Assembly (NCBI GenBank): GCA_028817225.1 | Contig: JAPPQC010000008.1 | Coordinates: 1 to 41,053 of the forward strand | From: Gammaproteobacteria bacterium | Lineage (GTDB): Bacteria > Pseudomonadota > Gammaproteobacteria > Poriferisulfidales > Oxydemutatoraceae | Length of the DNA stretch: 41,053 nucleotides | Direction of reading: 5' to 3' | Shown here: positions 25,411 to 34,426 of the stretch, one piece after another | Position numbering within the stretch: position 1 is the first letter of the stretch | Layout: each line of letters opens with the position of its first letter | Translations under genes and position numbers: made by a program | Notes under the pieces: generated by a model | The model's input: only the letters and a program-made list of their open reading frames with translations | The model's database searches: none | What the model was told of the DNA's origin: nothing

Positions 25411-25809
25411 ATGGCGGTTGAGAAAGTCATTCGGGACGATGCGGAATGGCGTTCGCTGCTGACGCGCGAGCAATACCGGATATGCCGCCTTCGCGAGACC
25501 GAGCCGGCTTTTGCGAACCGCTATCATGATTGCAGCGATACCGGCGTTTACCGCTGTGCGTGCTGCGGGCTGGCGCTGTTTTCCTCGGACGCCAAGTTTG
25601 ATTCCGGCACGGGATGGCCGAGTTTTTCGGCGCCGGTGGATGCCGGGCACATCGAGACCGCGGCGGACGACACGCACGGCATGAGCCGCACCGAGGTGTC
25701 CTGCGCGGCCTGCGGCGCCCACCTGGGGCATGTTTTCGCCGACGGGCCGCCGCCGACGGGGCTGCGCCACTGCATCAACTCGGCGGCGCTGGCGCTGGTG
25801 GGCGAATGA
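25411..25809 (+). CDS. msrB: Peptide-methionine (R)-S-oxide reductase MsrB
   Basis: MsrB reduces the R epimer of methionine sulfoxide in proteins. The 132 residues contain two zinc CxxC pairs (Cys49/52 and Cys98/101), the family core FDSGTGWPSFSAP (64-74) and the catalytic Cys121 in RHCINSAAL (usual form RYCINS; His for Tyr is a mild change). Cys41 is a possible resolving residue. It starts eight bases after pnp without a good ribosome site and is probably read through from that operon. Confidence 0.95.
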   Translation: MAVEKVIRDDAEWRSLLTREQYRICRLRETEPAFANRYHDCSDTGVYRCACCGLALFSSDAKFDSGTGWPSFSAPVDAGHIETAADDTHGMSRTEVSCAACGAHLGHVFADGPPPTGLRHCINSAALALVGE

Positions 25810-25841
25810 GGCCTTTCGGGTGAGACCTTTGCCCCGTGGTG

Positions 25842-25850
25842 TGGTAGGAT
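25842..25850 (+). promoter_or_regulatory. Extended -10 candidate for the ferredoxin gene
   Basis: TGG-TAGGAT followed by ACTAT lies about 58 bases before the ferredoxin ATG. An overlapping TACTAT is an alternative -10 with TTGCCC at 25829-25834, but that spacer is only 15 bases. Weak to moderate support. Confidence 0.4.
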
Positions 25851-25907
25851 ACTATCCGCCGATGGCCGGTGTCCCGGCCACTCCACAATCATTCAGGAGG
25901 ATTAACA

Positions 25908-26087
25908 ATGAAAGTCAAATGGGATGAAAATGTCTGCGTCCACGCGGGCAAATGTGTTTCCGGCTTGCCGACCGTCTTCAAGGTCATAGACGGCAAGTTC
26001 GTAGTCGATGAATCGGGCGCCAGCGAGCAATCCATTCGCGACCAGGTCGCCGAGTGCCCTTCGGGCGCGTTGACTGTGGAAGAATAA
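25908..26087 (+). CDS. Small divergent ferredoxin (Fer4_19 type)
   Basis: A 59-residue iron-sulfur protein resembling the Fer4_19 (divergent 4Fe-4S mono-cluster) family. Its start is well defined by AGGAGG six bases upstream of ATG 25908. Cluster ligands visible are Cys10 and Cys16 in CVHAGKC and Cys50 in CPSGAL, with His12 as a possible fourth ligand; three cysteines plus the C-x-H-x-G-x-C pattern is, as I recall, normal for this family. The KFVVDESGAS loop is also typical. It precedes a 2Fe-2S/flavin reductase on the same strand after 113 bases. Its electron partner is not known from sequence. Confidence 0.8.
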   Translation: MKVKWDENVCVHAGKCVSGLPTVFKVIDGKFVVDESGASEQSIRDQVAECPSGALTVEE

Positions 26088-26200
26088 ATATTCCCTGCAA
26101 CAACGTCCCGGTTCCTGAACCGTCGCGGGTCTGAAGAGCCGCGGCGGGGAAGAAGCAGGATGAGAGCCCCGCGTGCGCGCCGCCTCGATATACCTGGTAT

Positions 26201-27289
26201 ATGACGCCGATGTTTGGCCTGTTCAATCGTAAAAAAGATTACGAGGCGGTGATTAACGGGCAAACGACCGTCACCGTGAAAGCAGGCCAGAATCTGCTGG
26301 CGGCTGCCTTGGATGCGGGGCTCGACTGGCTGCACGACTGCCGTGCCGGCAGTTGCAGCACTTGCCGGTGCTATCTGAAAAAGGGGCGGATAAAACCGCT
26401 GTCCGATTTCACCTATGTGCTGACGGGACAGCAACTCAAGGACGGCGTCATTCTCGCCTGCCAGACGGCGCTGAAAAGTGATGTTGAAGTCGAGGTCATG
26501 CTGGGGCAGGGGCGCTTTGTGGTTCCGGCTGTGGAACGGCGGAGCACCCTGACAAGCGTGCGGAATCTGACACACGATATCCTTGAACTGGTTGTGACCT
26601 GTGATGAGCCGATGCCTGACGGCCTGCTCGCGGGCCAGTACGCCGAAGTCAATTACCCGGGCTTGACCCGGCCTCGTTCCTATTCTTTTTCCAGGGATCC
26701 GGCGGATGAGAATCCGTCGGAACTGACCTTCTTTGTCCGGCATGTGCCGGGCGGGAAGTTCACTGACTGGCTATTTGAGGCCGACCGCACGGGGTCCCGG
26801 CTGAGAATCAAGGCGCCTTTCGGAAATTTCCGTCTGCACGAAGATTCCGGGCCGATGATTTGCATTGCCGGCGGCAGCGGCATCAGCGCAATCAAGGCGA
26901 TTCTTGAGCATGCCTGCAACCTCAGTGTCGCGCGCGACGCCTACTTCTTCTTCGGTGCGCGCGCCCAGCGTGATTTGTATTGCCGTGATGAAATGCGCGA
27001 GATTGCGGACAAGTGGAACCAAAACCATGTTTTTGAATTTGTTGAGGTGCTGTCCGATGAACCGGAAGGCAGCGATTGGGCCGGGCCGCGCGGCTTTGTC
27101 ACGGATTATCTTCGCACATCGTATATTGAAAATAAACGCCTTGATCTGGCCGGTTGCCAGGGATATCTGTGCGGTCCGCCGCCGATGATAGACGCCGGTA
27201 TCAAACTCCTGACGGAGTCGGGCATGCCCGGAGAGCGGATTTTCTATGACAAGTTTCTGGATGCGAGCACAATGCCCGGCGGGCGCTGA
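26201..27289 (+). CDS. Oxygenase-type electron-transfer reductase (2Fe-2S ferredoxin / FAD / NAD)
   Basis: A 362-residue soluble reductase that passes electrons from NAD(P)H through FAD to a plant-type 2Fe-2S centre. The N-terminal ferredoxin domain has Cys47, Cys52, Cys55 and Cys87 (CRAGSCSTC, then ACQ). The FAD-binding barrel has RPRSYSFS at 157-164. The nucleotide domain has IAGGSGISAIKAIL near 222-235 and CGPPPMIDAG near 318. The domain order matches XylA (xylene monooxygenase) and phenol-hydroxylase reductases. The start is 26201 or ATG 26210 (MFGLFN); no good Shine-Dalgarno sequence is seen for either. Base composition is lower in GC than the neighbouring operon. A XylM-type hydroxylase lies 9 kb downstream and is a candidate partner. 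Confidence 0.85.
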   Translation: MTPMFGLFNRKKDYEAVINGQTTVTVKAGQNLLAAALDAGLDWLHDCRAGSCSTCRCYLKKGRIKPLSDFTYVLTGQQLKDGVILACQTALKSDVEVEVMLGQGRFVVPAVERRSTLTSVRNLTHDILELVVTCDEPMPDGLLAGQYAEVNYPGLTRPRSYSFSRDPADENPSELTFFVRHVPGGKFTDWLFEADRTGSRLRIKAPFGNFRLHEDSGPMICIAGGSGISAIKAILEHACNLSVARDAYFFFGARAQRDLYCRDEMREIADKWNQNHVFEFVEVLSDEPEGSDWAGPRGFVTDYLRTSYIENKRLDLAGCQGYLCGPPPMIDAGIKLLTESGMPGERIFYDKFLDASTMPGGR

Positions 27290-27313
27290 GGCGGCGGTTG
27301 CAGAAGCGGCGTT

Positions 27314-27949
27314 TCACGCCGAAGCAATCTGTTTTTCCTTGATTTCGTCGAAGGTTTTGCAGTCTATGCACATGGTGGCGGTTGGGCGTGCTTCGAGGCG
27401 CCGGATGCCGATTTCGACTCCGCATAGTTTGCAATAGCCGTACTCGTCGTTGTCGAGTCTGCCGATCGCCTGGTCTATTTTCCGGATCAGTTTGCGTTCG
27501 CGGTCGCGTTCCCTCAATTCCAGGCTGAAACCTTCCTCCTGCGTCGCGCGGTCCGCCGAATCGGCGTGGTTGGAGGAATCCGACTGCATGTGGGTCACCG
27601 TCCGGTCCACTTCCTGCATCAGGCTTTTTTTCCAGCCGGTCAATATCATGCGGAAATGGTCGAGTTGTTTGCGGCTCATGTATTCCTCGCCTTTGCGCTC
27701 CTTGTAGGGGGTGATGCCGGCGGGCGGCTCGTGGTGGGCCGTCATGCGGGCGCTGGCGGAGCGGGAGGCTTTCCCGGCAGGCGGCGCTTTTTTCGCGGCG
27801 GGCGCCTTCTTTTTGACGGCGGGCCCGGCGGGCGCTGCATCGGGCTTTTTCCTTGCAGGCACTTTTTCCGCGGCAGGCGCTTTTTTGCCGCCCGCTGTTT
27901 TCCTTGCGGCGTCGCCGCCGCCTGATTTGCGTTTGACTTTTTCAATCAT
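27314..27949 (-). CDS. dksA: RNA polymerase-binding transcription factor DksA with a basic N-terminal extension
   Basis: DksA binds the RNA polymerase secondary channel and, with ppGpp, mediates the stringent response. The C-terminal part has the coiled-coil tip motif D-x-x-D-x-A (Asp130, Asp133, Ala135 in NHADSADRATQ) and a four-cysteine zinc finger (Cys173/176 and Cys194/197). The protein is 211 residues against about 151 in E. coli. The extra part is an N-terminal Lys/Ala/Pro-rich stretch of about 65 residues similar in character to histone-H1-like tails. Internal ATGs at residues 69 and 91 would give shorter proteins. It converges with the reductase gene after 24 bases and lies downstream of xseA on the same strand. 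Confidence 0.93.
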   Translation of the reverse strand: MIEKVKRKSGGGDAARKTAGGKKAPAAEKVPARKKPDAAPAGPAVKKKAPAAKKAPPAGKASRSASARMTAHHEPPAGITPYKERKGEEYMSRKQLDHFRMILTGWKKSLMQEVDRTVTHMQSDSSNHADSADRATQEEGFSLELRERDRERKLIRKIDQAIGRLDNDEYGYCKLCGVEIGIRRLEARPTATMCIDCKTFDEIKEKQIASA

Positions 27950-28031
27950 TTTGCGTCACGAAGTTTCGTTGCATCGTTATTTTGGCCAATTTATCGGCGG
28001 CGCGCAAGTGTCTGCCGGGCCGCCGTCGTCT

Positions 28032-29375
28032 TCAAATGACTTTTGCGGCGATGCCGCCATCCTCCACGAGGATATCCAGGGACTGGTCTTTCCGCACACT
28101 CTTCGCCGAACGAATCACGCCTCCTTTTTCGTCGGTCACGATGGCGTAACCGCGCTTGAGGGTTGCGTACGGGCTCAGAGTATCCAGTTTCGAGGCCAGT
28201 TTTTCAACCTCGCGTATTTTACCCGATAAGACGCCGCCGCAGGCCGCCGCCAGTTCGCGGGTATCGTGGTGCAGGCGCGCGCGGTGCATTTGCACCAGGG
28301 CGGGGAGATTGCTGCGCGCCAGCAGGGCTTCGGTGTGCATCGCGCGCCGCCGACTGGCCGCCAGCCGGTTTTCCGCGGCGACGGCGAGTTTTCCTTGCAG
28401 TTCGTCAAACTGCCGGGTCAGGTTGCGGATGCGGTTTTCCGGGTGCGAGCGCAGCAGGTCGGTTTTCAGCCGCCGCAGGCACTCCAGGTTTTCACCGAGG
28501 GTATCCTCCATCAGGTGGTGCAGCCGCCGCAGCGTCGCAAGCAGGCCGGCCCGGATTGCGTGCCCGTCGGGGCTGACCCGTTCAGCCGCCGCCGACGGCG
28601 TCGGCGCGCGGCAGTCGCTGGCGAAGTCGGCGATGGTGAAGTCTATTTCATGACCGACGCCGCTGACCACCGGCAGTGCCGACGCGGCGATTTTGCGCGC
28701 CACGGCTTCGGTGTTGAACGCCGACAAGTCTTCGATGGAGCCGCCGCCCCTGACCAGCAGCAGGACTTCCGCTTTGCGGTGCCGGTTGGCCAGTTCCAGC
28801 GCCCTGCAGATTTCGGCGGGCGCTTCGGGGCCTTGCACCGGCGTTGAATAAACCACCAGGTTTATCGCCGCGCAGCGCTTTTCCATCACCGCGATGACAT
28901 CGCGCAATGCGGCCCCCTGGCCGGAAGTGACGATGCCGACCGTCCGCGGCCAGGCGGGCAGCGGGCGTTTGCGCGCCTCGTCAAAGAGGCCCTCCCGGTG
29001 GAGTTTCCGTTTCAGGATTTCAAACTGGCGCTGCAACTCGCCGACACCCGCCGGCTCCATCTGTTCGACAATCAACTGGAGGTCGCCGCGCGGTTCGTAG
29101 CAATCGGGCCGTGCGCGAAGTATCACCTGCGCGCCGTTTTCGGGAATCATTTTCAGCGCCCGGTTTTTGCCGCGGAACATCGCGCAGCGAATTTGCGCGG
29201 CGTGGTCCTTGACGGTGAAATACATGTGCCCGGAGGCGGCCAGGACAAAATTGGAAATCTCGCCCTCAACCCGGATGGCCGCGCCGAACTCGCGCACCAC
29301 CGCCCGCCTGATTTCGCCGAGCAGGCGGCTGACCGTGTAGATGCCGGCTTTGCCGGAACGGGTCGTCGCTTTCAT
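28032..29375 (-). CDS. xseA: Exodeoxyribonuclease VII large subunit
   Basis: XseA degrades single-stranded DNA with the small subunit XseB. The 447-residue length is typical. It has an N-terminal OB-fold (IRVEGEISNFVLAASGHMYF), the catalytic-domain motifs RTVGIVTSGQGAALRDVI, LLVRGGGSIEDLSAFN and PVVSGVGHEIDFTIADFASD, a long coiled-coil segment, and a C-terminal YATLKRGYAIVTD. It is divergent from guaB across 75 bases. xseB is not in this window. Confidence 0.96.
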   Translation of the reverse strand: MKATTRSGKAGIYTVSRLLGEIRRAVVREFGAAIRVEGEISNFVLAASGHMYFTVKDHAAQIRCAMFRGKNRALKMIPENGAQVILRARPDCYEPRGDLQLIVEQMEPAGVGELQRQFEILKRKLHREGLFDEARKRPLPAWPRTVGIVTSGQGAALRDVIAVMEKRCAAINLVVYSTPVQGPEAPAEICRALELANRHRKAEVLLLVRGGGSIEDLSAFNTEAVARKIAASALPVVSGVGHEIDFTIADFASDCRAPTPSAAAERVSPDGHAIRAGLLATLRRLHHLMEDTLGENLECLRRLKTDLLRSHPENRIRNLTRQFDELQGKLAVAAENRLAASRRRAMHTEALLARSNLPALVQMHRARLHHDTRELAAACGGVLSGKIREVEKLASKLDTLSPYATLKRGYAIVTDEKGGVIRSAKSVRKDQSLDILVEDGGIAAKVI

Positions 29376-29399
29376 GGAGTCGGTTTTCCTCCGCAGTTG

Positions 29400-29408
29400 T
29401 GCTAAAAT
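29400..29408 (+). promoter_or_regulatory. Extended -10 promoter of guaB
   Basis: TGC-TAAAAT forms an extended -10 with no convincing -35, about 43 bases before the guaB start, in the short divergent gap between xseA and guaB. Confidence 0.6.
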
Positions 29409-29450
29409 GGCCGCGCTGACCGGGGGACATTATCCGCACCGGCTCGCTGG

Positions 29451-30917
29451 ATGACCAGACAGATGGACAGCTTACAGGAAGCCCTCACTTTTGACGACAT
29501 TCTTCTGGTGCCGGCCTACTCCGAAGTTCTGCCCGCCGACATCGACCTGAGAACCCGCCTGACGCCGGAAATCTCGTTGAGCATCCCGCTGGTGTCGGCG
29601 GCGATGGACACCGTCACCGAATCCGGGCTGGCGATTGCGCTGGCGCAGGAGGGCGGCATCGGTTTCGTCCACAGGAACATGGCGATTGAGCGCCAGGCGG
29701 ACGAGGTCAGGCGCGTGAAGAAATTCGAAAGCGGGGTCATCAAGGACCCGATCACGGTGCCGCTCAGCGCCACCATCCGCGAGGTGGTCGGGCTGATGGA
29801 GCGGCACGACATTTCCGGCGTGCCGGTGGTGGAGGGCGAAAACCTCACGGGCATTGTCACCCACCGCGACCTTCGCTTTGAGGTGCGGATGAACGAACCG
29901 GTCTCGGCGGTGATGACGCCGAAAGAGCGCCTGGTCACGGTGAAAGAGGGCGCCGACAAGCAGGAGGTGCAACGCCTGCTGCACAAGCACCGCATCGAGA
30001 AAATGCTGGTCGTCAACGACGACTTCCAGTTGCGCGGCCTGATCACGGTCAAGGATTTCCAGAAATCGGTGCAATACCCCAATGCGTGCAAGGACGGTGA
30101 TGGCCGCTTGCGCGTCGGCGGCGCGGTCGGCGTCGGCGAGGACGCGCTGGAGCGCGCCGCCGCGCTGATCGAGGCCGGCGCCGATGTCCTCGTGATGGAC
30201 ACCGCGCACGGTTTCGCCAGAAGCGTGCTGGACATGGTCGGCAAATTGAGGGCGGCCTTCCCCGGCGCCCAGATGGTCGCCGGCAATGTCGCCACGGCGG
30301 ACGCCGCCCGCAAACTGGTTGACATGGGCGCGAACGCGATCAAGGTCGGCATCGGGCCGGGTTCGATTTGCACGACCCGCATCATCGCCGGTGTCGGGAT
30401 TCCGCAGTTCACCGCAATCAACCAGGTGGCGAAATCGCTGAACGGAGAGATTCCGGTGATTGCCGACGGCGGCATCCGCTTTTCCGGCGACATCGCAAAG
30501 GCGCTCGCCGCCGGCGCCGGCGCCATCATGATCGGGGGCCTGTTTGCCGGCACCGAGGAGGCGCCCGGCGAGATCGAGCTGTACCAGGGGCGCTCCTACA
30601 AGTCCTACCGCGGCATGGGATCTCTGGCGGCGATGCAGCGCGAAGTCAGCGACCGTTATTTCCAGTTCAAGAGCGACAACGGAAAATTCGTGCCCGAGGG
30701 CATCGAGGGCCGTGTGCCGTACTGCGGCAGTCTGTCCGATGTGGTCTATCAATTGCTCGGCGGCGTGCGCTCGAGCATGGGTTATCTCGGCTGCGCCGAC
30801 ATCGCGGAGATGCACCGCAAGGCGGGTTTCGTCCGCATCACCGCGGCGGGCATGCGGGAAAGCCATGTGCACGACGTGTCCATCACCAAGGAAGCGCCGA
30901 ACTATCACATGGGCTGA
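29451..30917 (+). CDS. guaB: Inosine-5'-monophosphate dehydrogenase
   Basis: Oxidises IMP to XMP, the committed step of GMP synthesis. 488 residues from ATG 29451, the same length as E. coli GuaB; ATG 29463 is an alternative. Seen: [19 protein letters not shown], the two CBS domains (about residues 95-210), [17 protein letters not shown] with the catalytic Cys, [19 protein letters not shown], and the flap region ending in [20 protein letters not shown]. It heads the guaB-guaA-tadA series; the stop is followed closely by guaA. Confidence 0.97.
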   Translation: MTRQMDSLQEALTFDDILLVPAYSEVLPADIDLRTRLTPEISLSIPLVSAAMDTVTESGLAIALAQEGGIGFVHRNMAIERQADEVRRVKKFESGVIKDPITVPLSATIREVVGLMERHDISGVPVVEGENLTGIVTHRDLRFEVRMNEPVSAVMTPKERLVTVKEGADKQEVQRLLHKHRIEKMLVVNDDFQLRGLITVKDFQKSVQYPNACKDGDGRLRVGGAVGVGEDALERAAALIEAGADVLVMDTAHGFARSVLDMVGKLRAAFPGAQMVAGNVATADAARKLVDMGANAIKVGIGPGSICTTRIIAGVGIPQFTAINQVAKSLNGEIPVIADGGIRFSGDIAKALAAGAGAIMIGGLFAGTEEAPGEIELYQGRSYKSYRGMGSLAAMQREVSDRYFQFKSDNGKFVPEGIEGRVPYCGSLSDVVYQLLGGVRSSMGYLGCADIAEMHRKAGFVRITAAGMRESHVHDVSITKEAPNYHMG

Positions 30918-30940
30918 TGGTCGCGGCCCGGGCCGGCGGT

Positions 30941-32497
30941 ATGCACGCTTCGCAGCAACGGCACAAAGTTGCCATCATAGATTTCGGCTCCCAGTACACG
31001 CAGTTGATTGCGCGCCGCGTGCGCGAACTGGGGGTGTACAGCGAGATTTTTCCGTACACCGCCGACGCCGGCACGCTGCGCGATTTCTCGGCCAGGTGCG
31101 TGATTCTGTCGGGCGGCCCCGAATCGGTGACCGAAGACGAGGCCCCGCAGCCCGCGTGCGACATCGCCGCCCTCAAGGCGCCGGTGCTGGGCATCTGCTA
31201 CGGCATGCAGTGGATGGCGTCGCGCTTCGGCGGCGAAGTGGAGGCGGCGGGCCACCGCGAGTTCGGCCACGCCGACATTGAAATCACCGGGCCGACGCGC
31301 CTGTTCGGCGCCGGCGCCGGCGCCAGATTGCAGACCTGGATGTCGCACGGCGACCGCGTGGTCGCGCTACCGCCCGGCTTTTCGGGCGTGGCGCGCAGCC
31401 GCGGCTCGCCGATTGCGGCGATGGCCGACGAGGAACGCGGCTTCTACGGCTTGCAGTTTCATCCCGAAGTGACGCACACCTCGAACGGGCGCGAGATTCT
31501 GCGCCGCTTTGTCTGCGAGATTGGCGGCTGCCAGCCGCAGTGGCGGCCCGGAAGCATCATCGAGGACAGCATCCGCAGCATTCGCGAGCGGGTCGGCGAT
31601 GAGCAGGTTGTGCTGGGGCTGTCGGGCGGCGTTGATTCCTCGGTCGCCGCGCTGCTGATACACCGGGCAATCGGCGATCAACTGCATTGCGTGTTTGTGG
31701 ACAACGGCCTGCTCAGGCTCGGCGAACGCGAGCAGGTGCACGACACCTTTGCCAGGCATTTCGGCATGGACCTGCACACGGTGCCGGCTGCCGGGATTTT
31801 TCTGAAGGCGCTGGAGGGCGTTGTTGACCCGGAGCGGAAGCGGCGCGTCATCGGCGGGCTTTTTGTGGACATGTTCGAGGAGAAGGCGCGCAGCCTGGGT
31901 GATGTGCGCTGGCTGGCGCAGGGCACGATTTATCCGGATGTCATCGAGTCGGCCTCGGCGGGGCGCGAGGGCGCGCGCCTGATCAAGTCGCACCACAATG
32001 TCGGCGGGCTGCCCGCAAAGATGAGACTGAAACTGCTGGAGCCGCTCGCCGGGCTGTTCAAGGACGAGGTGCGCAAGATTGGGTTCGAGTTGGGGCTGGA
32101 GCGGGAGGTGCTCGACCGGCATCCGTTCCCCGGCCCCGGCCTCGCCGTGCGCGTCATCGGCGAGGTGCGCGGCGAGGCGCTCGAGCTGCTGCGCCGCGCC
32201 GATTTCATCTTCATGGAAGAATTGAAAAACGGCGGTTTCTACGACCGGGTGGCCCAGGCGTTTGCGGTCATGCTGCCGGTCAAGTCGGTCAGCGTGATGG
32301 GGGACGGCAGGCACTACGGTTTTGTCGTCGTTCTGAGGGCGGTCGAGACCGATGATTTCATGACCGCGCGTTACGCGCGGCTGCCGCCCGACTTCATCGA
32401 GGGCGTGTCGCGCAGAATCGTCAATGAAGTGCCGGGCATCTCGCGGGTTTGCTACGATGTCAGCAGCAAGCCGCCGGCCACAATTGAGTGGGAGTGA
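30941..32497 (+). CDS. guaA: GMP synthase (glutamine-hydrolysing)
   Basis: Converts XMP to GMP using glutamine ammonia and ATP. An N-terminal class-I glutamine amidotransferase domain has IIDFGSQYTQLIARRVRELG, the nucleophile Cys in GICYGMQWMA and FHPEVTHT. The ATP-pyrophosphatase domain has LGLSGGVDSSVAALLIHRAI, and the C-terminal dimerisation domain has HPFPGPGLAVRVIGE and ends in PPATIEWE. ATG 30941 gives 518 residues with the usual short lead before the conserved start. ATG 30917, overlapping the guaB stop as TGATG, gives 526 and could allow coupled translation. Confidence 0.96.
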   Translation: MHASQQRHKVAIIDFGSQYTQLIARRVRELGVYSEIFPYTADAGTLRDFSARCVILSGGPESVTEDEAPQPACDIAALKAPVLGICYGMQWMASRFGGEVEAAGHREFGHADIEITGPTRLFGAGAGARLQTWMSHGDRVVALPPGFSGVARSRGSPIAAMADEERGFYGLQFHPEVTHTSNGREILRRFVCEIGGCQPQWRPGSIIEDSIRSIRERVGDEQVVLGLSGGVDSSVAALLIHRAIGDQLHCVFVDNGLLRLGEREQVHDTFARHFGMDLHTVPAAGIFLKALEGVVDPERKRRVIGGLFVDMFEEKARSLGDVRWLAQGTIYPDVIESASAGREGARLIKSHHNVGGLPAKMRLKLLEPLAGLFKDEVRKIGFELGLEREVLDRHPFPGPGLAVRVIGEVRGEALELLRRADFIFMEELKNGGFYDRVAQAFAVMLPVKSVSVMGDGRHYGFVVVLRAVETDDFMTARYARLPPDFIEGVSRRIVNEVPGISRVCYDVSSKPPATIEWE

Positions 32498-32503
32498 GCG
32501 GCG

Positions 32504-32989
32504 GTGGCGGCGGCGCAACCGCAGGCGGGCGACCGCGCGTATATGGAATCGGCGCTGGCCGAGGCGCGAATGGCCGGGCAGCGGGGCGAGGTGCCGGTGG
32601 GCGCGGTGATTGTGCGCGGCGGCGAGGTCGTCGCGCGCGGCGGCAACCGCTCCATCGGCTCCAGCGACCCGACAGCGCACGCGGAAATCGTCGCCCTGCG
32701 CGAGGCCGGGCGGAAACTCGGCAATTACCGCCTGCCCGGCGTCGCGCTTTATGTGACGCTGGAACCCTGCGCGATGTGTTTTGCGGCGATGGTGCACGCG
32801 CGGATTGCGCGCCTTGTCTATGGCGCGCCCGATTCGGCGAGAGGCGCCGCCGGCGGCTGTCTTGACTTGAACGGCCACCGCGCCTTCAACCACCGCGTGG
32901 TGGTCGTCGGCGGCGTGCTCGAGGCCGAGTGCGCCGGCGTGCTCCATGCGTTTTTCAATGGCCGGCGCGCGGCTTCCGCGGCGCGGTGA
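32504..32989 (+). CDS. tadA: tRNA-specific adenosine deaminase TadA
   Basis: Deaminates adenosine 34 to inosine in tRNA-Arg(ACG). The 161-residue protein has the zinc/catalytic motifs HAE (His59, Glu61) and PCAMC (88-92), with EVPVGAVIV and NYRLPGVALYVTLEPCAM as in the family. GTG 32504, six bases after guaA, is the start that includes the conserved first helix (YMESALAEARMAG); ATG 32543 would cut into it. It converges with mltF after six bases; the guaA-tadA-mltF neighbourhood occurs in many Gammaproteobacteria. Confidence 0.95.
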   Translation: MAAAQPQAGDRAYMESALAEARMAGQRGEVPVGAVIVRGGEVVARGGNRSIGSSDPTAHAEIVALREAGRKLGNYRLPGVALYVTLEPCAMCFAAMVHARIARLVYGAPDSARGAAGGCLDLNGHRAFNHRVVVVGGVLEAECAGVLHAFFNGRRAASAAR

Positions 32990-32995
32990 CGCGGG

Positions 32996-34414
32996 CTAAA
33001 GAGTGGCCGGGGCGAGGTCGTTCAGGCGCGATGGCCGCGGAATGTCGGTGGTGATGTCGCCTTCGATCATGTCAATCAGGCGCTGGTAGTTGCGGACGTT
33101 TCTTACATAGAGAGAGGTGTCGCCGCCGCGCGGCTTTCCGTGCTGCGCCTGCCGGTACCATTCCGGCTTTTGCAGCAATTCCAGCGCTTTCTCGATGTCC
33201 ACCCACAAGTCGGGGTTGCCGCCCCGCTGTTCCGTCAGCGCGATGGCGTCCTTGAGATGGCCGTAGCCGGAGTTGTATGCGGCCAGCGCCATCCAGGTGC
33301 GGTCCGGTTCGGGGATGGTGTCCGGGATTTTGTTTCTGACCGCCAGGAAGTGAAGGGCGCCGCCGAGGATGCTGCCGCGCGGGTCGGCGCGGTCCGTGAT
33401 GCCGTGCTGGCGGGCGGTGTCGCGCGTCAGCATCATCAGGCCGCGGACGCCGGTCGGCGAGACGGCGCGCGGATTCCAGTGGGATTCCTGGTAGGAGATG
33501 GCCGCGAGCAGCTTCCAGTCCAGGCCGTGCAGCCTGGCGACGCGCCGGAATTCATCGCTGTATTTCGGCAACTGGCGGTCGGCCAGTTCCCTGAAAGTGA
33601 GTTTTTCGGCGTAGGAAAGTTCTTTCACATGCGGGTGGTGCACATCAATCAGGCGGTCGAGTTCCCTGCTGCCGGTGATTTCGCTGAAAAAGTCGGCGAC
33701 GGCGCCGGTCAGGGTTGCGGGCGCGTCTTTTCTGAACAGCCAGACGACCGGCAGTTCGCCGGAGACATCGAACGCGGCCTTGACATAGGGGTGGAACAAC
33801 TGCGTGGCCGCGAGTTCGCTGGAGTCGGCGAGGGTGTAGCGAATCAGCCCGAGGTTGACCCATTCAATCAGTGTGTGTGAATCGGTGTTTTCGTGGAGGT
33901 ACCACTCGGTGAAATCATGGTTTTTCTTTCTCGCCAGGCGCAGGGTTTCCAGGTGGCCCGGGTGGGGGCTGATATCAATGTCTTTCATCGCCACCCTGTC
34001 CAGGCCGGTCGGGCCGGTGTCGGGGTAGCGGTAGATGAGTTTCTGCCGGATGTACTCGTAGGGCGGTGACAGGAGAAAACGTTCTTTCAGCGATTCATCC
34101 GCGCTCAGGGCGCCGGCGGCGATTTGCACCTGGTTTGCTTCGAGCAGTTGCACGGCTTCGGCGATTGTCACCGTCGGCACGATTTCCAGGCGAATGCCCT
34201 GCTTTTCGGCGAACAGCCGCAGCAGGCTGTGGTCAAGGCCGGTGGGGTGATGGTCGAGCCAGTAGTACGAGGCGGGGTTGACGCGTACTGCGACTTTGAT
34301 GGGTTGCAACGGAGCCGGTTCCGCCCCCCCGCCATCGCACCCCGCGAGCAGCACGGCGGCGGCAAGCGGCAGCAGGCATGCCGTATTCGGAATTGCTTTC
34401 AGGAGTCTTTTCAA
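32996..34414 (-). CDS. mltF: Membrane-bound lytic murein transglycosylase F
   Basis: A 472-residue outer-membrane lipoprotein that cleaves peptidoglycan glycan strands. The lipobox LLAGC has Cys26. Next comes a solute-binding-protein-type domain (about 37-265, starting IKVAVRVNPASYYW), then the lytic transglycosylase domain (about 285-410) with catalytic Glu310 in YQESHWNP, TGVRGLMMLTRDTA and MALAAYNSGYGHLKDA. This two-domain order defines MltF. It is adjacent to the methyltransferase-like gene on the same strand; only 12 bases separate them. Confidence 0.95.
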   Translation of the reverse strand: MKRLLKAIPNTACLLPLAAAVLLAGCDGGGAEPAPLQPIKVAVRVNPASYYWLDHHPTGLDHSLLRLFAEKQGIRLEIVPTVTIAEAVQLLEANQVQIAAGALSADESLKERFLLSPPYEYIRQKLIYRYPDTGPTGLDRVAMKDIDISPHPGHLETLRLARKKNHDFTEWYLHENTDSHTLIEWVNLGLIRYTLADSSELAATQLFHPYVKAAFDVSGELPVVWLFRKDAPATLTGAVADFFSEITGSRELDRLIDVHHPHVKELSYAEKLTFRELADRQLPKYSDEFRRVARLHGLDWKLLAAISYQESHWNPRAVSPTGVRGLMMLTRDTARQHGITDRADPRGSILGGALHFLAVRNKIPDTIPEPDRTWMALAAYNSGYGHLKDAIALTEQRGGNPDLWVDIEKALELLQKPEWYRQAQHGKPRGGDTSLYVRNVRNYQRLIDMIEGDITTDIPRPSRLNDLAPATL

Positions 34415-34426
34415 GTTTTCCGGATT

